The notes under the pieces were generated by a model that had not been told where the DNA came from, did not search any database, and was given only the letters and a program-made list of their open reading frames with translations. A stretch of DNA of 64,000 nucleotides from Streptomyces altiplanensis (GTDB lineage: Bacteria; Actinomycetota; Actinomycetes; Streptomycetales; Streptomycetaceae), in NCBI GenBank assembly GCA_003719395.1, contig RHMC01000003.1, forward strand, positions 1 to 64,000, in the 5' to 3' direction. A program made the translations under genes and the position numbers. This document shows, piece after piece, positions 38,872 through 49,194 of the stretch (its first letter is position 1; every line of letters begins with the position of its first letter).

Positions 38872-40279
38872 CGGCCGGTGACCTCGCCCTCGGTGCGGTG
38901 GTCGAGGAGCGCCTGGGCGACCCGCTCGAGACCGACCGACCTGGAAGCCTTCACCAGCACGACGTCTCCCGGACGCAGTTCACTGCGCAACAGGTCGACC
39001 GCCGCTTGCGCGTCGGACACGTGCACCGACTCCTCACCCCACGAACCCTCGTTGTAAGCGCCCAGCTGCAGCCAGGACGCTTCCCTGCCCCCGACTGCCA
39101 CGAGCTTGCTGACGTTGAGCCGGACGGCGAGCCGTCCGACCGCGTCGTGCTCGGCGAGCGAATCGTCACCCAGCTCGGCCATCTGGCCGAGCACCGCCAC
39201 GTACGACGCCCCTGGCCCATGGCCGCGAGCGCGCGCAGGGCGGCTCGCATGGATTCGGGGTTCGCGTTGTAGGCGTCGTTGACGACTGTCACGCCGTCAG
39301 GACGCTCGGTGACCTCCATGCGCCAGCGGGACAGCGTGCCCGCCTCGGAGAGCGCGGTGGCGATCTCGTCGACGGACATGCCCAGCTCATGGGCGACGGC
39401 GGCCGCGGCGAGCGCGTTCGACACGTGGTGCTCACCGTACAGCCGCATGGTCACGTCACTGCACCCGGTGGGTGTGCGAAGGAGGAAGGAGGGCCGGCCA
39501 TTCTCCATGAGCCGGACATTCTCGGCACGTACGTCCGCGTCAGCGGCCTCGCCGAAGAGCACCACCCGGGCCTTCGTACGGGACGTCATGGCCCGTACGA
39601 GCTGGTCGTCGGCGTTGAGGACGGCCACGCCGCCCTTCTCCGCCGGCGGCAGCGCCTCGACCATCTCGCCCTTGGCCTCGGCGATCTGCTCGCGTCCGCC
39701 GAACTCGCCGATGTGGGCGGTCCCGACGTTCAGCACGAGGCCGATGCGCGGCGGGGTCAGACCGGTGAGGTACCGGATGTGGCCGATGCCGCGCGCGCCC
39801 ATTTCGAGGACCAGGTGTTCGGTCTCCTCGGTGGCGCGCAGCGCGGTGAGCGGCAGACCGATCTCGTTGTTGAGGGAGCCGGGCGTCCAGACCGTGGGGG
39901 CCTTGTGCTCCAGCAGCTGGGCGATCAGGTCCTTGGTGGAGGTCTTGCCGGCCGAGCCGGTGAGCGCGACGACCTTCGTGCCGAGCCGTTCGACGACGGC
40001 GCGTGCCAGGGCGCCCAGCGCCTCCGACGTCGTCCACGACGATGCGGGTACGCCGACGGGGCGGGTCGCCAGTACGGCTGCCGCCCCCGCGGCGACGGCG
40101 CGCGCGGCGAAGTCGTGGCCGTCGACGCGCTCGCCCGAGAAGGCGGCGAAGAGGCTGCCGGGCCGGACTTCGCGGGAGTCGATGACGACGGGGCCCGTCA
40201 CCCGCAGGGCACTGTCCGGTATGTCGTGCGACTGCCCGCCGACGATCTCGGCGATCTCGGCGAGGGAGAGTGCGATCAC
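38868..40279 (-). CDS. murF: MurF, UDP-MurNAc-tripeptide:D-Ala-D-Ala ligase (one frameshift)
   Basis: A cytoplasmic ligase of about 470 residues adding D-Ala-D-Ala. The N-terminal domain ([24 protein letters not shown]) is followed by the ATP loop [17 protein letters not shown] and [18 protein letters not shown], then [12 protein letters not shown]. The frame changes near 39210, between ALRALAAMG and [17 protein letters not shown] 40279 overlaps the murE stop (GTGA) and its stop overlaps mraY ATG. Essential in other bacteria. Confidence 0.95.
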
Positions 40280-41974
40280 TGGGCCACCTCGCCGTCGTGG
40301 GCCGGTGCGGCGCTCAGGATCGCGGTACGGAGCACCTGGCGGTCGTCGAAGGGGCGCACCACTCCGGCGATGTCCTGGCCCTGCTCGTGGCCCTTGCCGG
40401 CGACGAGCACGGTGTCGCCGGGCTTGGCGCGGGCGACCGCCGCGGCGATGGCCGAGGCACGGTCGGCGTCGACCAGGACGTCGCGCGCTCGTGCGCGGGT
40501 ACCTCGGCTGCGCCCGCGAGCATCGCGGCGAGGATCGCGAGGGGGTCCTCGGAGCGCGGGTTGTCGGAGGTCAGTACGGCGGTGTCGGCGAGGCGGGCGG
40601 CGGCGCGCCCATCGAGGGCCGCTTCTGCTTGTCGCGGTCGCCGCCGCAGCCGAGCACGATGTGCAGTTCGCCCTCGGTGACCTTGCGCAGCGCGCGCAGG
40701 ACCGATTCGACGGCGTCCGTCTTGTGGGCGTAGTCGACGACGGCGAGGTACGGCTGGCCCTCGTCCACGCGCTCCAGGCGGCCCGGGACGCCGGGGACGG
40801 CGGCGATGCCGTCGGCGGCGGTCTGCGGATCCACGCCGGCCACGGCGAGCGTGACGATCGCGGCGAGCGTGTTGGCGACGTTGAAGGGGCCCGCCAGCGG
40901 GGCTTTCGCGGCGATGCGCTCGCCCTTGGGGCCGACCGCCGTGAACGTACTGGTGAACGGGCCGACTTCGACGCCCTCGGCGCGCCAGTCGGCGTCCGGG
41001 TGGCCCTCGGCGGAGAAGGAGGTGACCGGGACGCCGGACTCGGTGATGAGCCTGCGCCCGTACTCGTCGTCGAAGTTGACGACGCCCACCCTGCTGCGCT
41101 CCGGGGTGAAGAGACGCGCCTTCGCCTGGAAGTAGTCCTCCATGTCGGAGTGGAATTCCATGTGCTCGGGGCTCAGGTTGTTGAAGACCGCGACGTCGAA
41201 GACGCAGCCGTCGACCCGGCCGAGCACCAGCGCGTGGCTGGAGACCTCCATGGCGACCGCCTCGACGCCGCGTTCGCGCATGACGGCGAACAGGGCCTGG
41301 AGGTCGGTGGCCTCGGGGGTGGTCCGCTCGGACTTGATGCGCTCGTCGCCGATGCGCATCTCGACCGTACCGATGAGGCCGGTCAGCCTCCCGGCCGCCC
41401 GCAGGCCGCCCTCGACGAGGTACGCCGTGGTGGTCTTGCCGGACGTGCCGGTGATGCCGAGCTGGAGCAGGGCGTCGCCGGGGTGGCCGTAGATCTCGGT
41501 GGCGAGCTCGCCCATCCGGCTGCGCTGCGTCGTCGACGACCAGGGCCGCAGCCCGGCCTCGGCCGCGCGTGCGGCGCCCGCCGGGTCGGTGAGGATCGCG
41601 GCCGCGCCGAGACCCGCCGCCTGCGTGGCGAAGTCGGCGCCGTGCAGGCGCGCCCCCGGGAGGGCTGCGTACAGGTCGCCGGGCCTCACCGCACGGGAGT
41701 CGTGCGTGATACCGGTGACCTCGACGGCGCTCTCGGCGGCTCGGGCCTCGATACCCAGCCGTTCGGCCAGCTCCCCGAGGGGTGTCGGGCGGACCTGGAC
41801 CGGCCGGGGCGCTCCGGGGTACGTCACCGGGGCGTCCTTCTGGGTGGTTTGGGACTGATCAGCGTGTGGCACGGCGGTGAGCGTACCGGGCGTACCCGGC
41901 CCCTCGCGAAACGAGGGGTGCCGACGCGGAGCGGGGTCTTCTTGGTTCCCGGGGTACGGGGTGATCGTTGTCAC
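40276..41974 (-). CDS. murE: MurE, UDP-MurNAc-dipeptide:diaminopimelate ligase (two frameshifts)
   Basis: This adds diaminopimelate (LL-DAP in Streptomyces) to UDP-MurNAc-Ala-Glu; about 565 residues. From GTG 41974 a non-conserved N-terminal segment of about 50 residues leads to [20 protein letters not shown], the ATP loop [33 protein letters not shown] and the central [16 protein letters not shown]. The DAP-recognition motif DNPRSEDP lies in a shifted frame, near 40560. Shifts are near 40600 and near 40490, and the C-terminus reads [14 protein letters not shown] later in-frame GTG at 41824 (TYPGAPRP) is an alternative start. Confidence 0.93.
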
Positions 41975-41987
41975 TGGTGGTCCTGAG

Positions 41988-44012
41988 TCACTCGCCGGGC
42001 GTGAAGGACACCGGCAGCCGGGCGGGCTCGCTGCCGGTCGGTGCGACCTGGAGGGTCTTGAGTGCGAACTCCATGACCTGCTTGTAGACGGGGCCGCAGA
42101 TCTGGCCGCCGAAGTAGCTGCCTCTGGTGGGGTTCTGGATGGCGCAGTACACGGTGACCCGCGGCTTGTCCGCGGGGGCGAAACCGGCGAAGGACGCGGT
42201 GTAGCCCTTGTAGCGCCCGGTGGCCGGATCCACCCGGTTGGAGGTTCCGGTCTTGCCGCCGACGCGGTAACCGGGGATGCGGGCCTTGGTCCCCGTACCC
42301 TCCTCGTCGTCGACGACCGACTCCAGCATGGTGGCCAGGGTCTTGGCGGTCTTCTCGCTCACCACCCGGCTCTTCTTGGGCTCGGGGGCGGGCGTGAAGC
42401 GGCCGTCGGGTCCCTTGGTGCCGCGGACCAGGGTTGGCTGGATCCGTACGCCGCCGTTGGCGATCGTCGAGTAGACGGAGGCCGCCTGCATGGCGTTGAG
42501 CGAGAGGCCCTGGCCGAACGGGATCGTGTACTGCTGCGAGGTGCTCCAGTCGCCGGGGGCCGCGAGGATGCCCGCGGTCTCGCCGGGGTAGTGGAGCCCG
42601 CTGGGACGGCCGAGGCCGAACTTGCGCAGGTAGGAGTGGAGGACCTGGTTGGCCTGCGCCCGGGTCTTGCCGAGCTGTTCGGTCGCCAGGATCGTGCCGA
42701 TGTTGCTGGACTTGGCGAGCACGCCGTTGAGCGTCAGGTACCAGGTGGGGTGGTCGATGTCGTCCTTGAACAGGCGGTCGCCGCGGTGCAGCCGGTTGGG
42801 CACGACGACATGGGTGCCGGGCACCGCCGCGTTCTCCTCCAGCACCGCGGCCATGGACATGACCTTGGCGGTGGAGCCCGGTTCGTACGCGTCCTGGAGG
42901 GCGGCGTTGCCCATGGCGGCCGCGTCGGCCTGCGAGAGGTCGTTGGGGTCGAAGCCGGGGGCGTTGGCCATGGCGAGGACCTCGCCGGTGCGGGTGTCCT
43001 GGACTATCACGTAGCCGCGGTCCGCCCCGGACTTCTCCACCTGCTCGGCGATGGCGTCCTGGGCGGCCCACTGGATGTCGCGGTCGATGGTCAGCTCGAT
43101 GTCGGAGCCGGGGACGGCGGGGACCTCGCGGGCGCCGACCGTGGGAACCCTGCGGCCGCCGGACTGGGCGTACTTGATCTCGCCGTCCTTGCCCGCGAGC
43201 TCCTCGTCCAGCTGGGTCTCCAGACCGCCCGCGCCCTTGCCCTCGGCGTTGACGTAACCGAGTATTCCGGCGGCGAGGTCGCCATTGGGGTAGACGCGCT
43301 TGCTGCTGGCCTCCTGGAAGACGCCGGCGAGCACGTCGACGCCCTTGCCGCCCTTGGCCTTGTCCGCACTGGCCTTCTTGGCGAAGACGCTCTTGAGGTC
43401 CTTGATCTGCTTCCAGACCTGCGGGGTCTGGCGGCGGGCCAGGACGGCGTACCTGCTCTTGGGCGCCCTGAGCTTCTTCGCCAGTTCGGCCGCGTCCTTG
43501 CGCAGGATGGGCGCGAGGATCTCCGCGGCCCGCTCGGGCGCGTCCGGGGCCTTGGTGAACCTGGCGGTGAACATCGACGGGTCGGCCGTGATGTCGTGCG
43601 CATCGACGCTGGTGGCCAGGGCGATGCCGCTGCGGTCGGTGATCTTGCCGCGCTCGGCGGCCAGGGTCGAGGTGAAGTACCGGTTCTTCTCGGCCTTGGC
43701 GGCGTACGCGCTCGCGTCCACGGCCTGGACCTGGAGCAGCCGTACGACGAAGGCCAGCATGACCAGGGTCAGTCCGACGCCGACCAGCCGCAGCCGGGGC
43801 CTGGGGCTGCCGAGCAGCAGCGAGCGGGCGGCCCTGGGCGCGGGACGCGGCCGCCCCGCCGGGGGGCGGCGCGTCCCGGGCCGCGCTGCGGGCCTCGGGC
43901 GCCCGCCGCGTGTGCGGCCGCCCGGGGCCGGGCACGCGACTGCGCGGTGGTTCCTGGGGGGGCACTGCGTCACCTGCCGGGGGTCGTGGTCGGCTTCGGC
44001 GGACGGGCTCAC
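41988..44012 (-). CDS. ftsI: FtsI/PBP3, septal transpeptidase
   Basis: A bitopic class B penicillin-binding protein of about 674 residues. A basic Pro-rich cytoplasmic tail precedes the membrane anchor RLVGVGLTLVMLAFVVRLL. The pedestal domain follows (AERGKITDRSGIALATSVDA), then the transpeptidase with the SxxK motif YEPGSTAKVMSMAAV, the SxN motif AKSSNIGTILA and GGKTGTSNRV. The target of beta-lactams. GTG 44012 overlaps the ftsL stop (GTGA) and is in frame throughout; a second candidate start is GTG 43965 in another frame (PPQEPPRSRVPGPGRP), which would need a shift near 43915. I cannot decide between them. Confidence 0.93.
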   Translation of the reverse strand: MSPSAEADHDPRQVTQCPPRNHRAVACPAPGGRTRGGRPRPAARPGTRRPPAGRPRPAPRAARSLLLGSPRPRLRLVGVGLTLVMLAFVVRLLQVQAVDASAYAAKAEKNRYFTSTLAAERGKITDRSGIALATSVDAHDITADPSMFTARFTKAPDAPERAAEILAPILRKDAAELAKKLRAPKSRYAVLARRQTPQVWKQIKDLKSVFAKKASADKAKGGKGVDVLAGVFQEASSKRVYPNGDLAAGILGYVNAEGKGAGGLETQLDEELAGKDGEIKYAQSGGRRVPTVGAREVPAVPGSDIELTIDRDIQWAAQDAIAEQVEKSGADRGYVIVQDTRTGEVLAMANAPGFDPNDLSQADAAAMGNAALQDAYEPGSTAKVMSMAAVLEENAAVPGTHVVVPNRLHRGDRLFKDDIDHPTWYLTLNGVLAKSSNIGTILATEQLGKTRAQANQVLHSYLRKFGLGRPSGLHYPGETAGILAAPGDWSTSQQYTIPFGQGLSLNAMQAASVYSTIANGGVRIQPTLVRGTKGPDGRFTPAPEPKKSRVVSEKTAKTLATMLESVVDDEEGTGTKARIPGYRVGGKTGTSNRVDPATGRYKGYTASFAGFAPADKPRVTVYCAIQNPTRGSYFGGQICGPVYKQVMEFALKTLQVAPTGSEPARLPVSFTPGE

Positions 44013-44534
44013 GGGACGGGAACGGAGGCGGGAGGAACGACGGCCGCAGAGGGCGCGGGCGGCGCCGGTGCCTGCGGGGAGAAGCCCGCCGGGAGCGGGC
44101 CGGGATCGGGCGGGCTCAGCGGCACGGGACCGGGCAGGCTCAGCGGCACGGGACCGGCGGCGGTTTCGGCGGCCGCTCTGGACGGTACGCCCCGGACCGT
44201 ACCGTCGGGGCCGAGGAAGGCGGGACTGCGCCGGGCACCATGCCGAGTTCGCGCGCCCTGCGCTCCAGCGCGCCGGGCGCGGACCGGTCGTCCACGTCCT
44301 GCTGGAGCGCCTGCTCCTCGTCGGTCAGCTCGGTGGTCCGCTTCTTGAGTTCACTCAGCTCGAACGAACCCTGGTTGAGCGAGGAATTCAGCAGCAGGAG
44401 GGTGATGAGGCCGCCGCCGAGCAGCAGCACGACCAGCAGCACGAAGGGGTCCTGGCCGCCTGGCCCGGACCCGAGGGCATCAGCCGCGACAACCGCGCGG
44501 CCCGCCCCTTCAGCTGCTTGGCCGGTTCGGTCAC
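44009..44534 (-). CDS. ftsL: FtsL-like division protein, two frameshifts
   Basis: A small bitopic protein between rsmH and ftsI, the position of ftsL. GTG 44534 overlaps the rsmH stop (GTGA) and opens [18 protein letters not shown]. The membrane segment is [19 protein letters not shown], followed by a short coiled coil ([21 protein letters not shown]) and [15 protein letters not shown] long Pro/Val/Ala-rich C-terminal tail then runs to PPASVPVP and overlaps ftsI. One base is missing near 44448 and one near 44232. The protein would be about 175 residues, with the tail longer than that of most FtsL. It stabilises the FtsQLB complex with FtsQ. Confidence 0.82.
44113..44157. repeat. 24-bp direct repeat in the ftsL tail
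   Basis: The 21 bases GGCTCAGCGGCACGGGACCGG-like occur at 44113-44133 and 44137-44157, period 24 bases. Read on the minus strand this gives two copies of an eight-residue unit ([16 protein letters not shown]) in the proline-rich FtsL tail. Confidence 0.75.
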
Positions 44535-45487
44535 AGCACGTCCTCCCGGATGCGCTGCGCCCCGCGCAGCCGGGCCGGGGCGGCGCGGCGGTTCTCCGCG
44601 ATCTCTTCGTCCGTCGGCAGTTCCGCGCCGCGCGTCAGCAGCTTCAGCCGCGGCTGGTACTGCTCCGGCACGACGGGCAGACCGGGGGGCGCGGTGTTGG
44701 CGGCGCCGGCCGCGAAGACCTGCTTGACCAGGCGGTCTTCGAGCGAGTGGTACGAGAGGACCGCGATCCGGCCGTCCACGGCGAGCGACTTCACCGCCGC
44801 CGGGACGGCCCGCTCCAGCACGCTGAGCTCACCGTTGACCTCGATGCGCAGCGCCTGGAAGGTGCGCTTGGCGGGATTGCCGCCGGTGCGCTTGGCCGCC
44901 TGCGGCAGGGCGTCGCGGATCAGTTCGACGAGCCGGCCGCTGTTGCTGAACGGCTCCTTCTCGCGCTCGCGCACGATCGCCGAGACGATCCGCTTGGCCT
45001 GCTTCTCCTCGCCGTACTGGCGCAGGATCCGCACCAGCTCGCCCGGCGGGTAGGTGTTGAGGACCTCGGCCGCGCTGACGCCCGTCGTCTGGTCCATGCG
45101 CATGTCGAGCGGGGCGTCGTGGGCGTACGCGAAACCGCGCTCCCGCTCGTCGAGCTGCATCGACGAGACGCCGAGGTCGAAGAGGACGCCCTGGACGCGC
45201 GGGACGGAGAGGCGTTCCAGGACCTCGGGCAGCTCGTCGTAGACGGCGTGCACCAGGGTGGCCCGGTCGCCGAACGGGGCGAGCCGCTCGCCGGAGAGCC
45301 GCAGCGCCTCCTTGTCCCGGTCGAGCGCGACGAGCCGCGCCGAGGGGAAGGCGGTGAGCAGGGCCTCGCTGTGTCCGCCGAGGCCGAGGGTGCAGTCGAC
45401 GACCACCGCTCCCGGCTCGCCGAGGGCCGGGGCCAACAGGTCCAGGCATCGCTGGAGCATCACCGGGACGTGTCGGGTCTGGCTCAT
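44531..45487 (-). CDS. rsmH: RsmH/MraW, 16S rRNA m4C1402 methyltransferase
   Basis: An intact 318-residue SAM-dependent methyltransferase acting on C1402 of 16S rRNA. It shows [18 protein letters not shown], motif [48 protein letters not shown] and [20 protein letters not shown]. First gene of the dcw cluster on this strand. The stop overlaps the ftsL start. MraZ is not seen upstream, consistent with its usual absence in Streptomyces. Confidence 0.96.
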   Translation of the reverse strand: MSQTRHVPVMLQRCLDLLAPALGEPGAVVVDCTLGLGGHSEALLTAFPSARLVALDRDKEALRLSGERLAPFGDRATLVHAVYDELPEVLERLSVPRVQGVLFDLGVSSMQLDERERGFAYAHDAPLDMRMDQTTGVSAAEVLNTYPPGELVRILRQYGEEKQAKRIVSAIVREREKEPFSNSGRLVELIRDALPQAAKRTGGNPAKRTFQALRIEVNGELSVLERAVPAAVKSLAVDGRIAVLSYHSLEDRLVKQVFAAGAANTAPPGLPVVPEQYQPRLKLLTRGAELPTDEEIAENRRAAPARLRGAQRIREDVL

Positions 45488-45896
45488 GCGCCCTCTCAGG
45501 TACCGGCGCGGTCGTGTACGTACGGCCTGGTCCCCACCCGCTCAGAAGGGGAAACGGCCTGCCGCCGCCGGGGAAGGGGCGTCGGCCGACCGGCGAGCGG
45601 GAGGAGGCCGGGCCGTACGTACGCCGCGCACGCGGGAGAAATTCGGAATGTGCGGTATGTGTCGGTAAGGCAGTAAGGGCACATCACGCCACCCACTTCG
45701 CGTCACTTTAGTCCACTCGTTCTCCCGGTCAATCAACGGGCCAGCGCGCCGCACGGCCTGGTTTTCACCCGCACGGAGGACGTCCGCCGACGCTCACGGG
45801 CCATCCTTGTGGGTTACCTCACAACAATCCTTGTTGACGTTCTTTGTCCCTTCTCACAGCGGGCCCGAGCCGCGCGTTCCCATTAACGTCTACGGC
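45488..45896. other. Divergent control region between rsmH and carbonic anhydrase
   Basis: About 409 bases without coding potential. On the minus strand it holds the promoter region of the dcw cluster; on the plus strand the carbonic anhydrase leader, with an AT-richer patch (CAACAATCCTTGTTG, a 5-bp inverted repeat at about 45822-45836). A C-rich direct-repeat-free segment occupies the rest. No RNA gene is recognised. Confidence 0.5.
45705..45732 (-). promoter_or_regulatory. Candidate promoter of the rsmH-led dcw cluster
   Basis: On the minus strand TTGACC (45727-45732) and TAAAGT (45705-45710) are separated by 16 bases, fitting a vegetative sigma-70-type promoter, about 220 bases upstream of rsmH. 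Assigned by eye only. Confidence 0.4.
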
Positions 45897-46460
45897 ATGT
45901 CGACTTCTGCACACCTTCCCGCCGATCCCGCCGTCGCGACACCCTCCGCGGCACGTACCGCAGACACGGTCACCGACCGCCTCGTCGAAGCGAACCGGCA
46001 GTACGCAGCGGACTTCCGCGACCCGGGGATGGACGCGCGGCCCGTGCTGCACGTCGCCGTGGTCGCCTGCATGGACGCACGCCTGGACCTGCACAGCGCG
46101 CTCGGCCTCGAACTGGGCGACTGTCACACCATCCGCAACGCGGGCGGCGTGGTCACCGAGGACGTCATCAGGTCCCTGACCATCAGCCAGCGCGCGCTCG
46201 GCACCCGCAGCGTCATACTCGTCCACCACACCGGCTGCGGCCTGGAGACCCTCACCGAGGACTTCCGGCACGAGCTGGAGGCCGAGGTCGGGCAGCGCCC
46301 GCCGTGGGCCGTGGAGTCCTTCCGGGACGTCGACCAGGACGTACGCCAGTCGATGCAGCGCGTGCGAACCTCGCCGTTCCTGCCGCACACCGACGACGTG
46401 CGCGGCTTCGTCTTCGACGTGTCCACCGGTCTGCTGCGGGAGGTCGACCCGGTGAAGTAG
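45897..46460 (+). CDS. Beta-carbonic anhydrase
   Basis: A 187-residue zinc beta-class carbonic anhydrase that interconverts CO2 and bicarbonate. The first zinc Cys lies in VAVVACMDARLDLHSALG, and the second zinc pair in LVHHTGCGLETL. The fold includes CHTIRNAGGVVTEDVIRSL. ATG 45897 (MSTSAHLPADP) is chosen over an upstream GTG-type extension because the N-terminal extension is not family-like. It diverges from rsmH. Confidence 0.9.
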   Translation: MSTSAHLPADPAVATPSAARTADTVTDRLVEANRQYAADFRDPGMDARPVLHVAVVACMDARLDLHSALGLELGDCHTIRNAGGVVTEDVIRSLTISQRALGTRSVILVHHTGCGLETLTEDFRHELEAEVGQRPPWAVESFRDVDQDVRQSMQRVRTSPFLPHTDDVRGFVFDVSTGLLREVDPVK

Positions 46461-46509
46461 CGCGGCCGAGCGGACGAAAACCCGGCAACCCTCGACATAC
46501 CACCCTCAG

Positions 46510-46518
46510 TTATCCACA
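46510..46518 (+). other. Single DnaA-box-like nonamer
   Basis: TTATCCACA at 46510-46518 exactly matches the classical DnaA-box consensus and lies in the carbonic anhydrase-moxR gap. It is isolated; no cluster of boxes and no origin structure is seen, and the streptomycete consensus prefers TTGTCCACA. Confidence 0.35.
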
Positions 46519-46692
46519 GGCGAGTGACACGAAGCGGTAACGGCAACAACAATGCGGGTGTGACATCGCGCCGGATCCGTCCGCGCCTGATGTCCGTGTT
46601 CCGGGGTGGGCCGTTCCGTCGTCGTGGCGCCGGCCCTTAATGGTGTATCCCCTGCTCGTCAAGAGCTCGGGGAAGGGGCCGAGGAGGGCCGG

Positions 46693-47756
46693 GTGACGAC
46701 CTATGACGATCGAGCGAGCCTCACAGATCTGACCACCACAGCGGAGCGCATCCGCAGGTCGGTGGAGGGTGTGATCGAGGGCAAGCCGGAGGTCGTACGG
46801 CTTTCTCTGACCGTGCTCCTCGCCGAGGGGCATCTGCTCATCGAAGACGTGCCGGGCGTGGGCAAGACGATGCTCGCCAAGGCGCTCGCCAGATCCGTCG
46901 ACTGCTCGGTACGGCGGATCCAGTTCACGCCGGACCTGCTGCCTTCGGACATCACCGGTGTGAGCATCTACGACCAGCAGCGGCGCGACTTCGAATTCAA
47001 ACCGGGCGCGATCTTCGCCCAGGTCGTGATCGGTGACGAGATCAACCGCGCCTCGCCGAAGACCCAGTCCGCGCTGCTGGAGTCGATGGAGGAGCGCCAG
47101 GTCACCATCGACGGGCAGACGTACGAACTGCCCACGCCCTTCATGGTGGTCGCCACGCAGAACCCGGTGGAGATGGAGGGCACGTACCCGCTGCCCGAGG
47201 CCCAGCGCGACCGCTTCATGGCGCGGGTCTCCATCGGCTACCCGAGCGCCGAGGCCGAGCTCCAGATGCTGGACGTGCACGGCGCGGCCTCACCGCTCGA
47301 CGACCTCCAGCCGGTGGCGCACGCCCACGAGATCCTGAAGCTGATCGACGCTGTCCGCACGGTCCACGTGGCCGACGCGGTGCGGCGGTACGCCGTGGAG
47401 CTGGTCGCGGCCACCCGCAGCCACCCCGACCTGCGGCTCGGCGCCTCGCCCCGTGCCACGCTGCACCTGTTGCGCGCCGCCAAGGCGTCCGCCGCGCTGA
47501 GCGGGCGCGGTACGCGCTGCCCGACGACGTACAGGCACTCGCGGTGGCGGTGCTCTCGCACCGGCTGCTGCCGACGGCCCAGGCCCAGCTGAACCGGCGT
47601 ACCTCCGAGCAGGTCGTACTGGAGATCCTCCAGCGCACCGCCGTACCGACGGCCGCGGCGCCCGACGGTGGCTACGCCACGGGGCGGGCGACGGCGACGC
47701 CGCCTTCCGGCGCTCCGCTGTACGGTCACCAGCAGCCCGGCGTACGGCGACTGTGA
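46693..47756 (+). CDS. MoxR-type AAA+ ATPase, one frameshift
   Basis: A MoxR-family chaperone ATPase of about 354 residues. It opens [19 protein letters not shown]; Walker A is [17 protein letters not shown], Walker [20 protein letters not shown], and the sensor region shows [18 protein letters not shown] with [12 protein letters not shown] shift near 47505 separates AALSGR from [23 protein letters not shown] 46693. The stop overlaps the DUF58 start (GTGATGG), and the three-gene order MoxR / DUF58 / transglutaminase is a widespread conserved operon of unknown role. Confidence 0.9.
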
Positions 47757-49194
47757 TGGCGGCCGGGGGGCCCACCGTGCCCGCCGGGGGCGGACGGGGT
47801 CGGCGCAGCGGCGACGAGGGCGGGAAGGGCGGCCTGCGGACCGCGCTCTCGGGACTGACCACGCGCGGCCGGTCGTTCCTGGCGGCGGGCGTGGCCGCCG
47901 CGGTGTGCGCGTACGTCCTGGGCCAGGCGGACCTGCTGCGGGTCGGGCTGCTGCTCGCCGTGCTGCCGCTGGTCTGCGTGGCCGTGCTGTACCGCACGCG
48001 CTACCGGGTCGCGGGCAGCAGGCGGCTGGCGCCGTCGCGCGCGGCCACGGGCTCGGAGGCGCGCGTCCACCTGCGACTGGACAACGTCTCCCGGCTGCCC
48101 ACCGGTCTGCTGATGCTCCAGGACCGGGTGCCGTACGTCCTGGGGCCGCGGCCACGGTTCATCCTCGACCGGGTGGAGGCGGGCGGCCGGCGCGAGGTGT
48201 CCTACCGGGTCCGCTCGGACCTGCGCGGGCGCTACCCGCTGGGCCCGCTCCAGCTGCGGCTGACGGACCCCTTCGGCATGTGCGAGCTGACCCGCGCGTT
48301 CAGCGCGTACGACACCCTGACCGTGATCCCGCGCGTCGAGGCGCTGCCGCCGTGCGGCTGACCGGCGAGGCGCCGGGATACGGCGACGGGCGCAACCGTT
48401 CGCTCGCGCTGGCCGGTGAGGACGACGTCATCCCGCGCGGCTACCGGCACGGTGACGACCTGCGCCGCGTGCACTGGCGCTCCACCGCGCGCTACGGCGA
48501 GCTGATGGTGCGCCGCGAGGAGCAGCCGCAGCGCGCCGGGTGCACGGTGCTCCTGGACACCCGGCGGGCCGCGTACCAGGGGGCCGGGCCGGACTCGGCC
48601 TTCGAGTGGGCGGTGTCGGGGGCGGCTTCCGCCCTGGTGCACATGCTCGAACGGGGCTATTCGGTAAGGCTGTTGACCGACACCGGGAATTCGGTGCCCG
48701 GTGAGGGGGCCGGTGGTTTCGCCGGGGCCACCCAGGAGACGGCCGACTCCGCCGGGCTGATGATGGACACGCTCGCCGTCGTCGAGCACTCGGACGGCAC
48801 GGGACTCTCCGCGTCGTACGACGCGCTGCGCGGTGGGAACGAAGGTCTCCTGGTCGCCTTCTTCGGTGACCTGGACGAGGACCAGGCGGCCGTGGCGGCG
48901 CGCATGCGCCCGCGCAACGGGGCCGCCGTCGCCTTCGTACTGGACAGCGAGACCTGGGCGCGGGGGAAGGACTTGGGCCAGGGCCGGGCGGCGGACGCCG
49001 CGGGCCTCATGGCACGCGTGCCGGCCGCCGCCGAGGAACGGGTCAGGCCGCTGCGCGAGGCGGGGTGGACGGTGCTGACCGTGCCGCCCGGCATGCTCCT
49101 CGCCGACCTGTGGCGGATGGCGGAACGACAGCGCACCGGTACGGGGATCTCTCCCGCCGACGGTGCGGCAGGTACGAGTGGGGGCTGGTCATGA
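47753..49194 (+). CDS. DUF58 family protein, one frameshift
   Basis: A membrane-associated DUF58 protein of about 480 residues. Two hydrophobic N-terminal segments (FLAAGVAAAVCAYVLGQADL, GLLLAVLPLVCVAVLYRT) precede a beta-rich region ending DPFGMCELTRAFSAYDTLTVIP. The DUF58 motif DDLRRVHWRSTAR follows, then a von-Willebrand-like C-terminus (CTVLLDTRRAAYQ). The shift is near 48352, between PRVEALPP and VRLTGEAPGYGDG. The start is GTG 47753 (ATG 47756 is possible). The stop overlaps the start of the transglutaminase gene. Confidence 0.88.
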
